Assembly: GCF_003574315.2 (NCBI RefSeq) | Contig: NZ_AP025739.1 | Span: 2,046,001 to 2,110,000 of the forward strand | From: Capsulimonas corticalis | GTDB taxonomy: Bacteria > Armatimonadota > Armatimonadia > Armatimonadales > Capsulimonadaceae | Reading direction: 5' to 3' | DNA: 64,000 nt | Notes under the pieces: model-generated | Databases searched by the model: none | The model's input: the letters and a program-made list of their open reading frames with translations, nothing else | What the model was told of the DNA's origin: nothing | Program-made: the position numbers and the translations under genes | In this document: positions 15,169 to 24,833 of the stretch, piece after piece | Position numbering within the stretch: position 1 is the first letter of the stretch | Layout: the number at the start of each line of letters is the position of its first letter

Positions 15169-16867
15169 TATAATCCCCCGCCGGAATTTGATCGATCCGA
15201 TAGAGCTGCTGGGCAATGGATGTCGCAAGCCGAACGTCTCGCGCGCGGAACGCTTCTTTGAGAAGCAACGCCAGATGTTCTGGAATATCTGACGGATTGG
15301 GAATGCGGATTTTGCGCAGATACTGGGCCTGGAATCTCAAATAACCGCCACGCATTCGCACCCCGTAACATTCGACAAAAAACTGAGCCACGTCAGAGAG
15401 AAGCAGGCCTCCAAGCACTTCCAGGTCCCATTGTTCCGACTCGATGAAATAGAGGTTATGATGGGGATAAGTCTTCCCATCATCCAGCACCGGGAAGATG
15501 CGGCTTTTAATGTCGGGAATGTAAAGCTTGCGCTTTCCAAGCAGATCGTGATTGACGCGGTCGATTGTACGGTACCAAGCCGCCGGGTTTCTCTTGCCGA
15601 CATTGCGTTCTAAAAGACGTGTCTCATGCCGGCGATAGTAGGCGCTCAGCAGAGGATGCTGCGCGAGGTTCACAAGGCCCTGCGGCGACCATGGGTCTAC
15701 AAGATAATGTCCCGACCATTCTAACTTGCCGCCTGCGACATCGGACGCCAGCGCCAACGGCAGCATGCGGCTGGCCTCGGCAGTGTCTGCTCGCGTTGTA
15801 ATAAAGACGTTGTCCGCTCCCGACGCGACCCCGATGCCGACGCGCGTGCCGAAGGACTCGAGAGGAGGGAAATTTTGCTCCAGATATTTCAGCATCATCA
15901 GACGCTCCGGCGAAGTGCAAGGCCATGGCTCTCCCTTGGAAAACCAGGTGTCAAACCGTCCTGCTGTCATGCCAGAAATGGGATTTACCAAATGGCCTGT
16001 TTCACGCAAATGAGAGAGCGAATCTGCGACCAAGACTCCCATGGATGGGGAAATGTTTTCGTTGATGCTCGCTACGACAACGGCCTTTTGCATTTGCCGC
16101 CGAATCACCGTGACGGCGGGGTACGCGCTGACATCGCTTTCAAACGCGCCCGCCGTATGCATCTCAATGATCGTCTCGACGCTGAACTGTGATGTAATAT
16201 GCCGCCGCAGCTCCGTCCCATACTGATTCAGCATCCAGCGGTCCGCGCAAATAAACCCACAAACCCCGTTCGGTTTCAATTGCGTGAGTGCGGCTTCGTA
16301 GAAGCCAATATAGATATCGGAGCGGCCCTTCATCGTGGCGAAGCCGCTGCGATATTGCGCCATTATTGAGGAATTCACATCCTCCAGACGAATATATGGG
16401 GGATTGCCGATCACAAAATCGGCCTTTGGGAGACTGCTTCCCTCCGAGAGGTAATCTCCCGGCGCGATCCACGTCCGCGTAAGCATCTCCGCGTCCTCAA
16501 TGAGAACTCCCATGGCGCGAAGCGCCGCCAGAGTGCGCGTCCGCGTCTCCTCCGCGCTCGATTCGATCAACTCTCGCACGATCAGCGAATCCCGGCAGTC
16601 AAGAATCGGACGCCCTTGGCGTCGGCAGGACGACACAAGCCGCCGCGCCATCGCGCATACGAAAACACCTGCCCCGGCGGCCGGCTCCATCGCCACCGCG
16701 TCCACGAGGTTTGCGTCGGACGTATAGCCGCACAAGTCGAGGATCATCTCCACGACCCACGGCTTCGTATAGACCGCGCCGTTCTTCTCTTGGAGTGCTG
16801 GTTCGTCAGGAAACATGTTCAATTGGAGGGGCGGACTTGCTAATGCTCGGGCTGAATTGTATCGCAT
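15158..16867 (-). CDS. XhoI/PaeR7I-family N6-adenine DNA methyltransferase
   Basis: The modification enzyme of a type II system, expected to methylate the adenine of CTCGAG by family resemblance to M.PaeR7I/M.XhoI. It has 569 aa with class-gamma order: motif I EPAAGAGVF (61-69), motif IV NPPY (155-158), then a long target-recognition C-terminal region with GIGVASGADNVF. AAGG lies shortly before the ATG. It is first in the operon and overlaps the start of the endonuclease frame. The window contains several CTCGAG sites (for example 15857, 26681, 50210, 51204), so if the endonuclease is active this gene must be active too. It appears intact. Confidence 0.87.
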   Translation of the reverse strand: MRYNSARALASPPLQLNMFPDEPALQEKNGAVYTKPWVVEMILDLCGYTSDANLVDAVAMEPAAGAGVFVCAMARRLVSSCRRQGRPILDCRDSLIVRELIESSAEETRTRTLAALRAMGVLIEDAEMLTRTWIAPGDYLSEGSSLPKADFVIGNPPYIRLEDVNSSIMAQYRSGFATMKGRSDIYIGFYEAALTQLKPNGVCGFICADRWMLNQYGTELRRHITSQFSVETIIEMHTAGAFESDVSAYPAVTVIRRQMQKAVVVASINENISPSMGVLVADSLSHLRETGHLVNPISGMTAGRFDTWFSKGEPWPCTSPERLMMLKYLEQNFPPLESFGTRVGIGVASGADNVFITTRADTAEASRMLPLALASDVAGGKLEWSGHYLVDPWSPQGLVNLAQHPLLSAYYRRHETRLLERNVGKRNPAAWYRTIDRVNHDLLGKRKLYIPDIKSRIFPVLDDGKTYPHHNLYFIESEQWDLEVLGGLLLSDVAQFFVECYGVRMRGGYLRFQAQYLRKIRIPNPSDIPEHLALLLKEAFRARDVRLATSIAQQLYRIDQIPAGDYIGN

Positions 16868-17047
16868 GGCCTTCTCTTCACGTGGATTGTCATCTGATAC
16901 TCACACGTGAGGGAGAAAAGCGGAAAAGCGATCTAAAAATAGTGTACCCTAATGAGCAGGCGGCTTACGGATCATCGCTTGAAGTCGACGTCCACATGGG
17001 TGACCCCCAGAATATAATCGAAACTATCCAGAACAGGAGTGGAGGCC

Positions 17048-17623
17048 ATGGCTTCAAAATCAGACACGATCTACCAACTCAAAATTACTCTCGACAAAAT
17101 CAAGCCCTCCATCTGGCGGCGCGTGCAGATAAAAGGGAGTTCTAATCTTGCGGACATGCACCGTGTGATTCAAACTGTCTTTGGCTGGGAGAACTCTCAC
17201 ATGCATCAGTTCATCGTGGGCAAGGTGAACTATGGCGATGCGAGCTTTGACGATGAGGTCGAGGACGAGAGCGCCGTCACACTCACGCAGCTTATCCCTG
17301 AGGAGCAATCGAAATTCCGATACGAATACGATTTTGGCGACGACTGGATGCACACCATCGTTGTCGAAAATATCGCGCCCGCTGAACCGGGCGTCCAATA
17401 TCCCCGCTGCCTCTCCGGCAAACGCTCCGGCCCACCCGAAGACAGCGGCGGCCCCTTCGGTTATCCTCACTTGTTGGAGATTACCTCCAATCCCGAACAC
17501 GAAAATTATGCAGAGATGAGCGAGTGGCTGGGGGAAGAATTTGACCCCGAGAAGTTCGATCTCGCAGCCGTAAACGCCGCGCTGCAAGGCCGCAAAAGCC
17601 GTGTGCAGCGGCTGCCAAAGTAG
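17048..17623 (+). CDS. Plasmid pRiA4b ORF-3 family protein
   Basis: A 191-aa cytoplasmic protein matching the pRiA4b ORF-3-like family throughout: YQLKITLDKIKPSIWRRVQI, the W-x-NSHMHQF block, YEYDFGDDWMHTI, CLSGKRSGPPEDSGGPFGY, and EFDPEKFDLAAVNAAL at the end. The molecular function of the family is not established. It is common on plasmids and in accessory regions, in agreement with the neighbouring restriction-modification and antitoxin genes. Start at ATG 17048; GTG 17039 is an alternative. The following antitoxin-like gene begins 21 bases later and is probably co-transcribed. Confidence 0.88.
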   Translation: MASKSDTIYQLKITLDKIKPSIWRRVQIKGSSNLADMHRVIQTVFGWENSHMHQFIVGKVNYGDASFDDEVEDESAVTLTQLIPEEQSKFRYEYDFGDDWMHTIVVENIAPAEPGVQYPRCLSGKRSGPPEDSGGPFGYPHLLEITSNPEHENYAEMSEWLGEEFDPEKFDLAAVNAALQGRKSRVQRLPK

Positions 17624-17644
17624 GGCGATTTTGAGGACAATCAC

Positions 17645-17902
17645 ATGCAACACATCACGGTCGCGTTCGTGAAAGACAATCCTGAAGAAGTGTGGGAGAT
17701 GGCGAAGCAAGGGCCGGTCGAGGTCCGCGACGGCGATGTGGTGGTTGCGGTTGTTGTCTCGCCTGAGGAGTATCAGCGGTTAAGCTCAGGGCGCGGACGC
17801 TTGGGGCGACCGCGCCGGACTGGACTGATGGCTGAGCAGTTCAAGGGGTTTGATACGGACGCATTGCTGAGGGTTGATGTGTCAGAAGCATTTGAGCTAT
17901 AG
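17645..17902 (+). CDS. Phd/YefM-like antitoxin, solitary
   Basis: An 85-aa protein with the Phd/YefM pattern: an N-terminal beta-alpha unit in which a short repeated-strand VEVRDGDVVVAVVVSPEEYQRL corresponds to the p-V-x-I-T-xx-G-x-xxAVLVxxxEYxxL consensus, and a basic C-terminal tail where the toxin-neutralising helix would be. No toxin gene follows: the next gene is lon on the other strand. It may regulate something else, or the toxin has been lost. Confidence 0.65.
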   Translation: MQHITVAFVKDNPEEVWEMAKQGPVEVRDGDVVVAVVVSPEEYQRLSSGRGRLGRPRRTGLMAEQFKGFDTDALLRVDVSEAFEL

Positions 17903-17925
17903 AGAGGGCGACGATGTGACGTAAA

Positions 17926-17957
17926 ACAGCCCCCGCGCCGTAAGGCGCGGGGGCTGT
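17926..17957. terminator. Strong hairpin between the antitoxin-like gene and lon
   Basis: ACAGCCCCCGCGCC and its exact complement surround a four-base loop. On the minus strand it is followed by TTTTAC, so it is a good rho-independent terminator for hsp20-lon; on the plus strand the T-run is weak. Confidence 0.85.
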
Positions 17958-17978
17958 CCTCAACTCATCTCTCGTCAC

Positions 17979-20585
17979 TTACGCATTGTACGGTACGTTC
18001 GCGACGGCGTCGGGCGAAGGCGGGGCGCTTTCACTGGTTTTGAGTTTGGCGTGGCCGTTCTTTTTGTCTTTGCCCTTGCCTTTGAGCTTTGCGTCCATCG
18101 GCTGGAGCGCGTTGTCGATGACGTCCTGGACGTTCTTGGCGAAGATGAAGGTCATGTCCTTGCGTAACTCCGCAGGGATGTCCTCCATCAGGTCCTTGCG
18201 GTTGCGCTCGGGCAGGATCACGGTTTTGATCCCGGCGCGGCGCGCGGCGAGGACTTTTTCTTTGATGCCGCCGACGGGCAGGACTTTGCCTGAGAGCGTC
18301 ACTTCGCCGGTCATCGCGAGCGCGGGTTTGATCGGGCGGCCGCTGAGCAGCGAGGCGATGGCCGAGGTCATCGTCACGCCGGCGCTGGGGCCGTCTTTGG
18401 GCACGCCGCCGGCCGGGACGTGGATGTGCAGGTCGGACTTCTCGTAGAAGTCAGGCTTGACGCCCAGCGCCGCCGCGTGGGCGCGGACGTAGGAGAGAGC
18501 GGTTTGCGCCGACTCTTTCATGACGTCGCCCAGTTGTCCCGTCAATTGCAGGCCGTGGCCGCCGTTCATGCGGCTGGCTTCGATGAAGACCACGTCGCCG
18601 CCGACGGGAGTCCACACCAGGCCGGTCACCACGCCGGGCTGCTCGGTTCGCTCCGCGATCTCTTCGTACTCGAAGCGCGGCGAGCCCAGATACTCCTCGA
18701 CCCTGGCCTTGTCCACCACCACGGGTTCGGTGCGGCCTTCGGCGAAGGCGCGGGTCGCCTTGCGGCAGATCGTCGCCATCTCGCGCTCCAGGTTGCGGAC
18801 GCCCGCCTCGCGGGTGTAGCCCCGGACGACGGCTTTCACGCCGTCCTCAGTGAAGCGGAGCTGCTCGGCCGTCAGGCCATGCTCGCCGACCTGTTTCGGG
18901 ATCAGATGCCGTTTCGCGATCTCGACCTTCTCCTCCTCCGTGTACCCAGACAGCTCGATGATCTCCATGCGGTCGCGCAGGGCCGGCTGGATGGTGTCCA
19001 GCATGTTGGCCGTAGTCACGAACAGCACTTTCGACAGATCGAAGTTGACGTCCAGATAGTTGTCGCGGAACGTCGTGTTCTGCTCCGGGTCCAGCACTTC
19101 CAGCAGCGCCGAGCTCGGGTCGCCCCGGAAGTCCGAGTTGACCTTGTCGATCTCGTCGAGCATGAAGAGCGGGTTGTTCGTCTCCGCGCGCTTCAGGCCC
19201 TGGATGATCTGGCCGGGCAGCGCGCCGATGTAGGTGCGCCGGTGGCCGCGGATCTCCGATTCGTCGTGGACGCCGCCAAGGCTGATGCGCACGAACTTCT
19301 TGCCCATCGCCTTCGCGATCGACTTGCCAAGGCTCGTCTTACCCACTCCGGGAGGTCCGACCAGGCACAGGATCGGCTGGCGCAGATCGCCCTCGCTCTT
19401 GAACTTGCGCACGGACAGATACTCCAGGATGCGATCCTTCACTTTCTCCAGGCCATAGTGGTCGGAGTCGAGGACCTTCTTGACCTCGGGAATGTCGAGG
19501 TTGTCCGGCGTCGAGATCGCCCACGGCAGCGCGGCCATCCAATCGACATACGATCGTGCGGTAGTGTATTCCGGCGCTCCCGGGGACATCCGCTGGAGAC
19601 GATCCAGCTCGCGGTTCGCTTCCTTGAGCGCATCCTCGGGCAGTCCGGCCGCCTCGATCTTCTTGCGAAGCTCGTCCAGCTCCTCGCCGCGCTCGTCGCC
19701 CTCGCCCAGCTCCTTCTGGATCGCCTTGAGCTGCTCGCGCAGATAGTAATCGCGCTGGGTCTTGCCCATCTCCGACGAGACCTGGCTTTGCAGCTTGGAG
19801 CCGAGCTCCAGCACTTGCAGCTCCTTGGTCATGATCGTGAGCAGGGCCGTCATGCGCTCCTTGAGATCGATCTTCTCAAGGATCTCTTGTTTCGCGGCGG
19901 CCTCGACGGGCATGTGCGCCGCTACGAGGTCCGTCATGACGCCCGGGTCGTCTACCGAGGTCGTCAGCGATGTCAGCTCGTCGGGCATCTGCGCCGAAAG
20001 CTGAACGATCTTGCGGAACAAGTCGCCGATGCTGCGCCGCAGCGCTTCAATCTCGACGGCGTCCTCGGGAGCGACGGGGATTGGATCGATCACCTTGACG
20101 CGCGCCTTCAGATACGGCTCCTCTTCCAGCACTTGCTGGATCTGGATACGGCTGACGCCCTGGACGATCATTCGGATCCCGTCGGTCGACTTCGCCATCA
20201 TGCGGACGACGACCGCGACGCCGATGGGATAGATATCCTTGGCCGTCGGATTCTCGACCGACGAGTCGCGCATCGCGGAGACCGCGATGATGCGATTCCC
20301 GCCGGCGACGGCTTCATCCACCAGCTTGACGCTGTTGTCCCGGCCGACCGCGATGGGCGCGACGAGCACCGGAAAGATGACCGTGTCGCGCAGCGGCAGC
20401 AGGCTCAGCTCCTCCGGGATCGGAGGCACGCCCTCGCCGTCGCCATTGATTTGTTTGACGATCTGATCGGCCACATCGCCTTCGGCGCCCGTCTCAATCG
20501 TCACCTGATCGTTATCTTTGACCGGCTCCGGCGCTTCCGTCTTCGCCTCGGTCTTTGCGTTCTTAATTTTGGAGTTCTCGGACAT
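17979..20585 (-). CDS. lon: ATP-dependent protease Lon
   Basis: Cytoplasmic AAA+ serine protease that degrades misfolded and short-lived regulatory proteins, including antitoxins. It has 868 aa, with an unusual charged N-terminal extension of about 60 residues before the substrate-binding domain ([13 protein letters not shown]). Key motifs are Walker A GPPGVGKT (410-417), Walker B LFMLDEID (473-480), and the Ser-Lys dyad S734 in DGPSAGV and K777 in VGGIKEKV. A lysine-rich tail of 40 residues follows. It lies three bases after hsp20 and shares its promoter with the HAIR-type operator, so it belongs to the heat-shock regulon. Confidence 0.96.
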   Translation of the reverse strand: MSENSKIKNAKTEAKTEAPEPVKDNDQVTIETGAEGDVADQIVKQINGDGEGVPPIPEELSLLPLRDTVIFPVLVAPIAVGRDNSVKLVDEAVAGGNRIIAVSAMRDSSVENPTAKDIYPIGVAVVVRMMAKSTDGIRMIVQGVSRIQIQQVLEEEPYLKARVKVIDPIPVAPEDAVEIEALRRSIGDLFRKIVQLSAQMPDELTSLTTSVDDPGVMTDLVAAHMPVEAAAKQEILEKIDLKERMTALLTIMTKELQVLELGSKLQSQVSSEMGKTQRDYYLREQLKAIQKELGEGDERGEELDELRKKIEAAGLPEDALKEANRELDRLQRMSPGAPEYTTARSYVDWMAALPWAISTPDNLDIPEVKKVLDSDHYGLEKVKDRILEYLSVRKFKSEGDLRQPILCLVGPPGVGKTSLGKSIAKAMGKKFVRISLGGVHDESEIRGHRRTYIGALPGQIIQGLKRAETNNPLFMLDEIDKVNSDFRGDPSSALLEVLDPEQNTTFRDNYLDVNFDLSKVLFVTTANMLDTIQPALRDRMEIIELSGYTEEEKVEIAKRHLIPKQVGEHGLTAEQLRFTEDGVKAVVRGYTREAGVRNLEREMATICRKATRAFAEGRTEPVVVDKARVEEYLGSPRFEYEEIAERTEQPGVVTGLVWTPVGGDVVFIEASRMNGGHGLQLTGQLGDVMKESAQTALSYVRAHAAALGVKPDFYEKSDLHIHVPAGGVPKDGPSAGVTMTSAIASLLSGRPIKPALAMTGEVTLSGKVLPVGGIKEKVLAARRAGIKTVILPERNRKDLMEDIPAELRKDMTFIFAKNVQDVIDNALQPMDAKLKGKGKDKKNGHAKLKTSESAPPSPDAVANVPYNA

Positions 20586-20588
20586 GAT

Positions 20589-21116
20589 TTACTCGCCCTC
20601 GCTCTCTGTCTGGACTTGATTTTCTCTCTGCGCGTCGCTTGCATCACCGTTGCTGATCGGTATCACCCGGGTCTGGGGTTTCTCTTTCGGCGTGGGCTTT
20701 TTGGGCAGTGTAATAATTAGGAATCCATCGCGATACGTCGCCTTCAGGTTGTCCCGCTCAATCGGGATCGAGGTCGGCAGGGCGATTGCGCGTTCAAACG
20801 GCCCGAAATAGATCTCAAGCTGATGACAGCGCACTCGCCCCTCACGGTCGAGGTGCGTTTCGCCCCGCGCGCCGCTGATGGTGAGCACCCGGTCATCGGA
20901 CGAAAGCGCGACCTGTAAGTCATCGGCCCTCGCCCCCGCCAGCTCCATCTTCACCAGCAGCGCCTCCTCGGTCTCATGGATATCGACCGGCGGCTGCCAG
21001 AAACGCCCGGCGCCGCCCATCGGAACGGCGAAGAAGCCGCGAAACGCCTCATCGGACAGCTGCTGCATCTCACGCTCCATCTGGCGAATGATGTCGCGGT
21101 AATCTTTGAACGCCAT
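20589..21116 (-). CDS. Small heat-shock protein, Hsp20/alpha-crystallin family
   Basis: ATP-independent holdase chaperone, 175 aa. It has an N-terminal helical arm (DYRDIIRQMEREMQQL), the alpha-crystallin domain from PPVDIHETEEALLVKMELAGARADDL to DNLKATYRDGFLIITLPK (the A-x-x-x-n-GvL strand is TYRDGFLIITLP), and a C-terminal tail with the anchoring VIPI motif (I-x-I/V type). It is the first gene of a two-gene operon with lon, with three bases between them. Regulation is discussed under the HAIR-like site at 21197-21217. Confidence 0.93.
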   Translation of the reverse strand: MAFKDYRDIIRQMEREMQQLSDEAFRGFFAVPMGGAGRFWQPPVDIHETEEALLVKMELAGARADDLQVALSSDDRVLTISGARGETHLDREGRVRCHQLEIYFGPFERAIALPTSIPIERDNLKATYRDGFLIITLPKKPTPKEKPQTRVIPISNGDASDAQRENQVQTESEGE

Positions 21117-21196
21117 CGTTTCTCCCTACCTTTATACCTATTAAACGCCCCGCTCGCCGGGTTCGTTCCGCAAACGGGGTGAAATCTCTGAACTTT

Positions 21197-21230
21197 CTTG
21201 AGTTTAGCACGCTCAATAGTCAAATGTCAA
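21197..21230 (-). promoter_or_regulatory. hsp20-lon promoter overlapped by a HAIR-type HspR operator
   Basis: On the minus strand TTGACA (21230-21225) is followed after 17 bases by CTAAAC as a weak -10. Overlapping it is ATTGAGC-N7-ACTCAAG (21217-21197). The known HspR-associated inverted repeat (HAIR) is CTTGAGT-N7-ACTCAAG, so one half-site is exact, the other keeps TTGAG, and the spacing is exact. HspR represses heat-shock genes, including lon in Streptomyces. No hspR gene is in this window. Confidence 0.72.
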
Positions 21231-21370
21231 TTATGAGCAGAGAGTTCCCCGGGGTTCTGGAAACGAAACGTGGGATTGCCGAGAGAGTGAGAACTGTTCC
21301 GAGGCGGGGTAGACAGCATGGCGGCGCTTCCGAATACGTGGGTATCCCGCAGCGGTTATCGGCGGCCAGG

Positions 21371-21376
21371 TATAAT
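21371..21376 (+). promoter_or_regulatory. -10 element seven bases before the TPR gene start
   Basis: TATAAT ends six bases before the ATG at 21383. If used, the transcript would start at or next to the start codon, giving a leaderless mRNA. No good -35 is visible, which lowers confidence. Confidence 0.4.
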
Positions 21377-21382
21377 TTCGCC

Positions 21383-22897
21383 ATGCGATCCGCGAACGCC
21401 TATTATCGAGCTCCGATCCGCCTCTTCCTTCACGCCGCGAGACTCTTTCAGCTCGTGGGATGTGAAAAGTACATTTGCGATCTTGTAGCCACTCGCGCCA
21501 CGGCTGAAGCAAAGCGCGACAATGGGCTGCCCGTCGCTGTCGACTTGCTGCAAGAGCTCAACCGCCGACTCCAGCACAAGCAAACGAGTCCTCAGCTCAG
21601 CGTGAGACATCTACTCGCCTTTTATCTTTTGCAATCCAAACGCTACTTGGAGTCCGTGGAGGAATTTCGGCGTCTGCTCACATGGCCGACCGACAAACAT
21701 GCGGAAGCCGACATACGCCGGCGCATGGCGGATGCCCTAGAGGGTTTGGGAGCATTCGACGAGGCGGATCAGGAACGCGCCGCCGCTTTGATTTGCGCTG
21801 TGGCGCAGCCCGCAAGCGTGACGTCCTTGCTGACTCAGGCGTCCCAGATGAAGGCGGCGGGGCAGTACGCCGACGCTTTGGGGGCGTATGAGATGGCGCT
21901 CAACACCATATATCCCAAAGGCTCCGAACTTCATATTACAATTTACGCCAGCCTGGCCATTGCCGCATACGCATTGGGTCGATTGGAAGAGGTGCTGCGC
22001 TGGGCGCTAGAAGGGATCGCCGCCGACCCGGCGCAACGGTATTCGTTATCGCTGCATACCATGGCGTCGGCCGGTTATCGGGATCGGGGCGATTGGGGGC
22101 GTGCAGAGCATCATGTGATGCAAAAGCACGATCAAGCGCTTGCACAGGGCCGAACGGCGCAGGCAGTGAGGGCCCTCGGTTCTCTTGCCGGTCTCAAGCG
22201 AGAGCAAGGAAAGATTGACGAGGCGTTTGAGATCGCTGAGCGTGCGGAGCGGATGGGGTGCGGCGACATCCGTGTGGCCCGCCTGGTCAAAGCAAACTGT
22301 TATCTTAATCGCGGTCAATTTGCGGAGGCGCTGCGCGGCTTCGAGGCCGCCTCCGCCTCACCCGCGTCATGGAAGCCGAGTGTCGAGCGGCGCATGCAGG
22401 CAATTATCTCGACTGCGGAGGCCACTGTTTATCTGATGCTGGATTGCCCAGTGGATGCGGATGCCCACTTGCAGATTGCGGCGGCAGGGATGGGCTCACA
22501 TCCTAAACTGGGCGTTTGGGTCCGCGCGACTTGCGTATGGCGGGATGCGGTTGCGGGGGATTTGATTGGGGCGCGTCGCCAGCTCGACGAGTTTGAAGAA
22601 GCGCTGACTCAACTGCGCGGCGATCGGCAAACCCTAACACGCGTCACCTCCTGTCTCGGTCGCGTCGCGATGCGGATCGAAGACTGGGACCAGAGCGAGC
22701 GGCTCTGGCAATACTTCCTCGCAACAACCATCACGCCCGTGGAAGCTGTCACCGGCGAGTACTTTCTCGCAGAAACTCTCATCCAATTGGACCGGTCGGA
22801 AGAATCGCGGATCGCATACGAGCGCGCCGCAGCATTCGGAATCGACACTTATTACGCGCGCCTCGCACGCGAGAAACTACAAACGCTCGATCTCTGA
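21383..22897 (+). CDS. TPR-repeat protein
   Basis: A 504-aa cytoplasmic protein built almost entirely of tetratricopeptide-like helical pairs, for example LAFYLLQSKRYLESVEEFRRLL, ASQMKAAGQYADALGAYEMAL, LAIAAYALGRLEEVLRWALEGI and VKANCYLNRGQFAEALRGFEAA. Such proteins act as scaffolds for protein-protein contact. There is no signal peptide and no fused catalytic domain. I chose the ATG at 21383 because upstream in-frame starts lie in or next to the hsp20 promoter and the intervening residues look non-coding. Its partner cannot be named; the neighbours (heat-shock operon, defence island) give no firm hint. Confidence 0.75.
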   Translation: MRSANAYYRAPIRLFLHAARLFQLVGCEKYICDLVATRATAEAKRDNGLPVAVDLLQELNRRLQHKQTSPQLSVRHLLAFYLLQSKRYLESVEEFRRLLTWPTDKHAEADIRRRMADALEGLGAFDEADQERAAALICAVAQPASVTSLLTQASQMKAAGQYADALGAYEMALNTIYPKGSELHITIYASLAIAAYALGRLEEVLRWALEGIAADPAQRYSLSLHTMASAGYRDRGDWGRAEHHVMQKHDQALAQGRTAQAVRALGSLAGLKREQGKIDEAFEIAERAERMGCGDIRVARLVKANCYLNRGQFAEALRGFEAASASPASWKPSVERRMQAIISTAEATVYLMLDCPVDADAHLQIAAAGMGSHPKLGVWVRATCVWRDAVAGDLIGARRQLDEFEEALTQLRGDRQTLTRVTSCLGRVAMRIEDWDQSERLWQYFLATTITPVEAVTGEYFLAETLIQLDRSEESRIAYERAAAFGIDTYYARLAREKLQTLDL

Positions 22898-23025
22898 GCT
22901 TTCGCAATTCGCTCCCAATACTGCGCGGCTCTATTATTTTGTCCCAATCGGATACTCTTGCAAAGAGCATTGCAAATCGGAAGTCCAGCCGTTGCAGTGT
23001 ACAGTAGTATCAGGAGGATTGACGC

Positions 23026-23239
23026 ATGGGTTAACACGGCGATACAGAACGAGCTTTGTCAGCAGATGGAATTACTTCCGTAAGAGCAGCAGCAAGTCCT
23101 GCAATTCGCGCGGGCGTTATCAGTTTCGTCAGTGCGTGGAGTTCCTGGCGCCAGCCTCTTGAAGTTCGGTGGGGCCATTCCTATTGACGATTTCAGGATC
23201 ATGGAGCAGGCGATTGAGGATGGGTGTGAGCGGGAATAA
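23026..23239 (+). pseudogene. Broken antitoxin-like gene (DUF2281/VapB-type)
   Basis: A decayed small gene. Reading AAC ACG GCG from 23033 gives NTAIQNELCQQMELLP, a TAA stop, then EQQQVLQFARALSVSSVRGV PGASLLKFGGAIPIDDFRIMEQAIEDGCE, the pattern of small antitoxins paired with PIN-domain toxins (alpha-helical LP-x-EQQQQVLQFA start and ending MEQAIEDGCE). The TAA replaces an expected Gln codon, and an extra G after the ATG (ATGGGTTAAC instead of ATGGTTAAC) breaks the start. AGGAGG lies upstream. No PIN toxin follows. This relic marks the left edge of the AT-rich island. Confidence 0.65.
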
Positions 23240-23387
23240 AGTTGAACTATCTGCAATTTTGAATATCAGTGTCGAAATTGGAGCAAAAAGCTTGCTAGCG
23301 AAGTACTCGAAGGCAGGGATATGATGCGGTATAATAAATAATATCTCCCAATGTAAGAATAGGATCTCATTATTTGAGAAAATTTGA
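23240..23387 (+). promoter_or_regulatory. Upstream region of the methyltransferase-ATPase-receiver operon
   Basis: An AT-rich stretch after the antitoxin relic. GGTATAAT at 23329-23335 is a good -10 but has no convincing -35, which could mean activator dependence. No hairpin or long repeat was seen. Base composition changes here from GC-rich to AT-rich and stays so until 28949. Confidence 0.4.
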
Positions 23388-24833
23388 ATGAGAAATGTGC
23401 CCGAAGCTGTATACATTAAAACTACGTTTAAGCGGGCATCCAATCCACTGCGTGTCAAATCCGCTTGCCTTCCTTCAACTCCTCCCCCAAATCCGGCTCA
23501 AGATCTAGACCAGGAGCTGTCGAAGCAGTTTAAGGCAACCTTACGGCGTGTCACTGACTCTGATGCTGCCTATTGGGATTACTCCAGTATCAAGTCCAAT
23601 TCAAATCCGCAAGCATATTTTCAATATCCAGCGATGATGGTTCCACGAATGCAGGGAGACATTATCGATGCTATCCAGAAAGTTTTTCCAGGGACTGAGC
23701 GTACGTTTGACCCATTTGCCGGCTCTGGCACTATTCTTGTGGAATCGCTTAAGCGTGGACTAAACTCGCTTGCTACAGATATCAATCCAATGGCAATTTT
23801 GCTCTGTCGCGTCAAGACACAGCCGTTTCGAGTTAATGAAGCCGAGAACGCGTTTAAAGAAGTCATAAATATTGCTGCCTCAGATATTAGTGATAAGATT
23901 GAAATTGATTATACAAACAGAGAAAAGTGGTTCAGTCTTACATCTTTGATTGAGCTTTCGCGAATACGCAGAGCCATCGTAAGAATAGAAGATGTTGAAC
24001 TCCGAAGACTTCTCTGGGTAGCCTTTGCCGAAGCCATAAGAATATCATCAAATTCTCGAACTTCAACGTATAAGCTACACATACGTGATAGTGATGATAT
24101 TGAACGAAGATCTGTAGGTGTTAAATCTAGAATTAATACATCAATGACACAAGTTATTGACATGTATAAAAAAAACTACATCCAGTTGAAGGAAGCTGGA
24201 ATTCTCGAAGAGAATCATTTCACAAAAGAAGCAAAAATTCTTAATCATAACATTTGTTCCATTCTCAAGTCAGAGGTAGCAGATGCACTTATAAGTTCTC
24301 CTCCATATGGAGATAATCATACGACTGTAACTTATGGACAACATTCGTTTCTCCCTCTTTGCTGGATACCAATTAACGATATTGATTCTTCTTTGGATGC
24401 GACTATTATAGCAAATACCCACTCTATTGATTCTGCAAGCCTTGGTGGGCGCAGAGAGGGAGCATTAACGAAGAGAAGTAAAATAAGCGAACGATCTAAT
24501 ACTCTAGAAGAATTACTTAATAATCCAAACGTTTCTAAAGATGCTCAGCAACGTCTGTCTGTGTTTTTCTATGATCTCGACAAAGGCCTCGCAAATGCAA
24601 TATCAGTCCTTAAGCCAAAGTCGCCTATCGTACTCACACTTGGAAATAGATGTGTAAGCAATCAAAAAGTCAGAATGGATAAAATAGTTGAAGAGTTGCT
24701 TATTGCTCAAGGTTGTGAATTTATAGATATTCATGACCGTGCAATACCAACAAAACGGATGGCGCACCGGAATCAGACTGCTGGAACTATGCTTACTGAG
24801 ACGCTCCTTATTATGCGAGGTCCGAAGTTATGA
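23388..24833 (+). CDS. DNA methyltransferase of an AT-rich defence-like operon
   Basis: A 481-aa SAM-dependent amino-methyltransferase of DNA (N6-adenine or N4-cytosine). It has a motif-X-like FQYPAMMVPRM (78-88), motif I FDPFAGSGT (107-115) followed by the acidic DINPMA (131-136), and motif IV SPPYGD (304-309). About 190 residues separate I from IV and probably hold the target-recognition region, while the end returns to VLTLGNRCV. No restriction nuclease domain is fused to it. Its stop overlaps the next start (ATGA at 24830), implying coupled translation. Start at ATG 23388 is the first in the frame after the -10 element, and its ribosome-binding site is weak. Confidence 0.85.
   Translation: MRNVPEAVYIKTTFKRASNPLRVKSACLPSTPPPNPAQDLDQELSKQFKATLRRVTDSDAAYWDYSSIKSNSNPQAYFQYPAMMVPRMQGDIIDAIQKVFPGTERTFDPFAGSGTILVESLKRGLNSLATDINPMAILLCRVKTQPFRVNEAENAFKEVINIAASDISDKIEIDYTNREKWFSLTSLIELSRIRRAIVRIEDVELRRLLWVAFAEAIRISSNSRTSTYKLHIRDSDDIERRSVGVKSRINTSMTQVIDMYKKNYIQLKEAGILEENHFTKEAKILNHNICSILKSEVADALISSPPYGDNHTTVTYGQHSFLPLCWIPINDIDSSLDATIIANTHSIDSASLGGRREGALTKRSKISERSNTLEELLNNPNVSKDAQQRLSVFFYDLDKGLANAISVLKPKSPIVLTLGNRCVSNQKVRMDKIVEELLIAQGCEFIDIHDRAIPTKRMAHRNQTAGTMLTETLLIMRGPKL

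Noticed and set aside
18420-20720. Plus-strand open frame of 766 codons
   Set aside because: It is entirely antisense to lon and hsp20, has the Arg/Ala/Leu/Asp-rich composition typical of a GC-rich antisense frame, and shows no domain.
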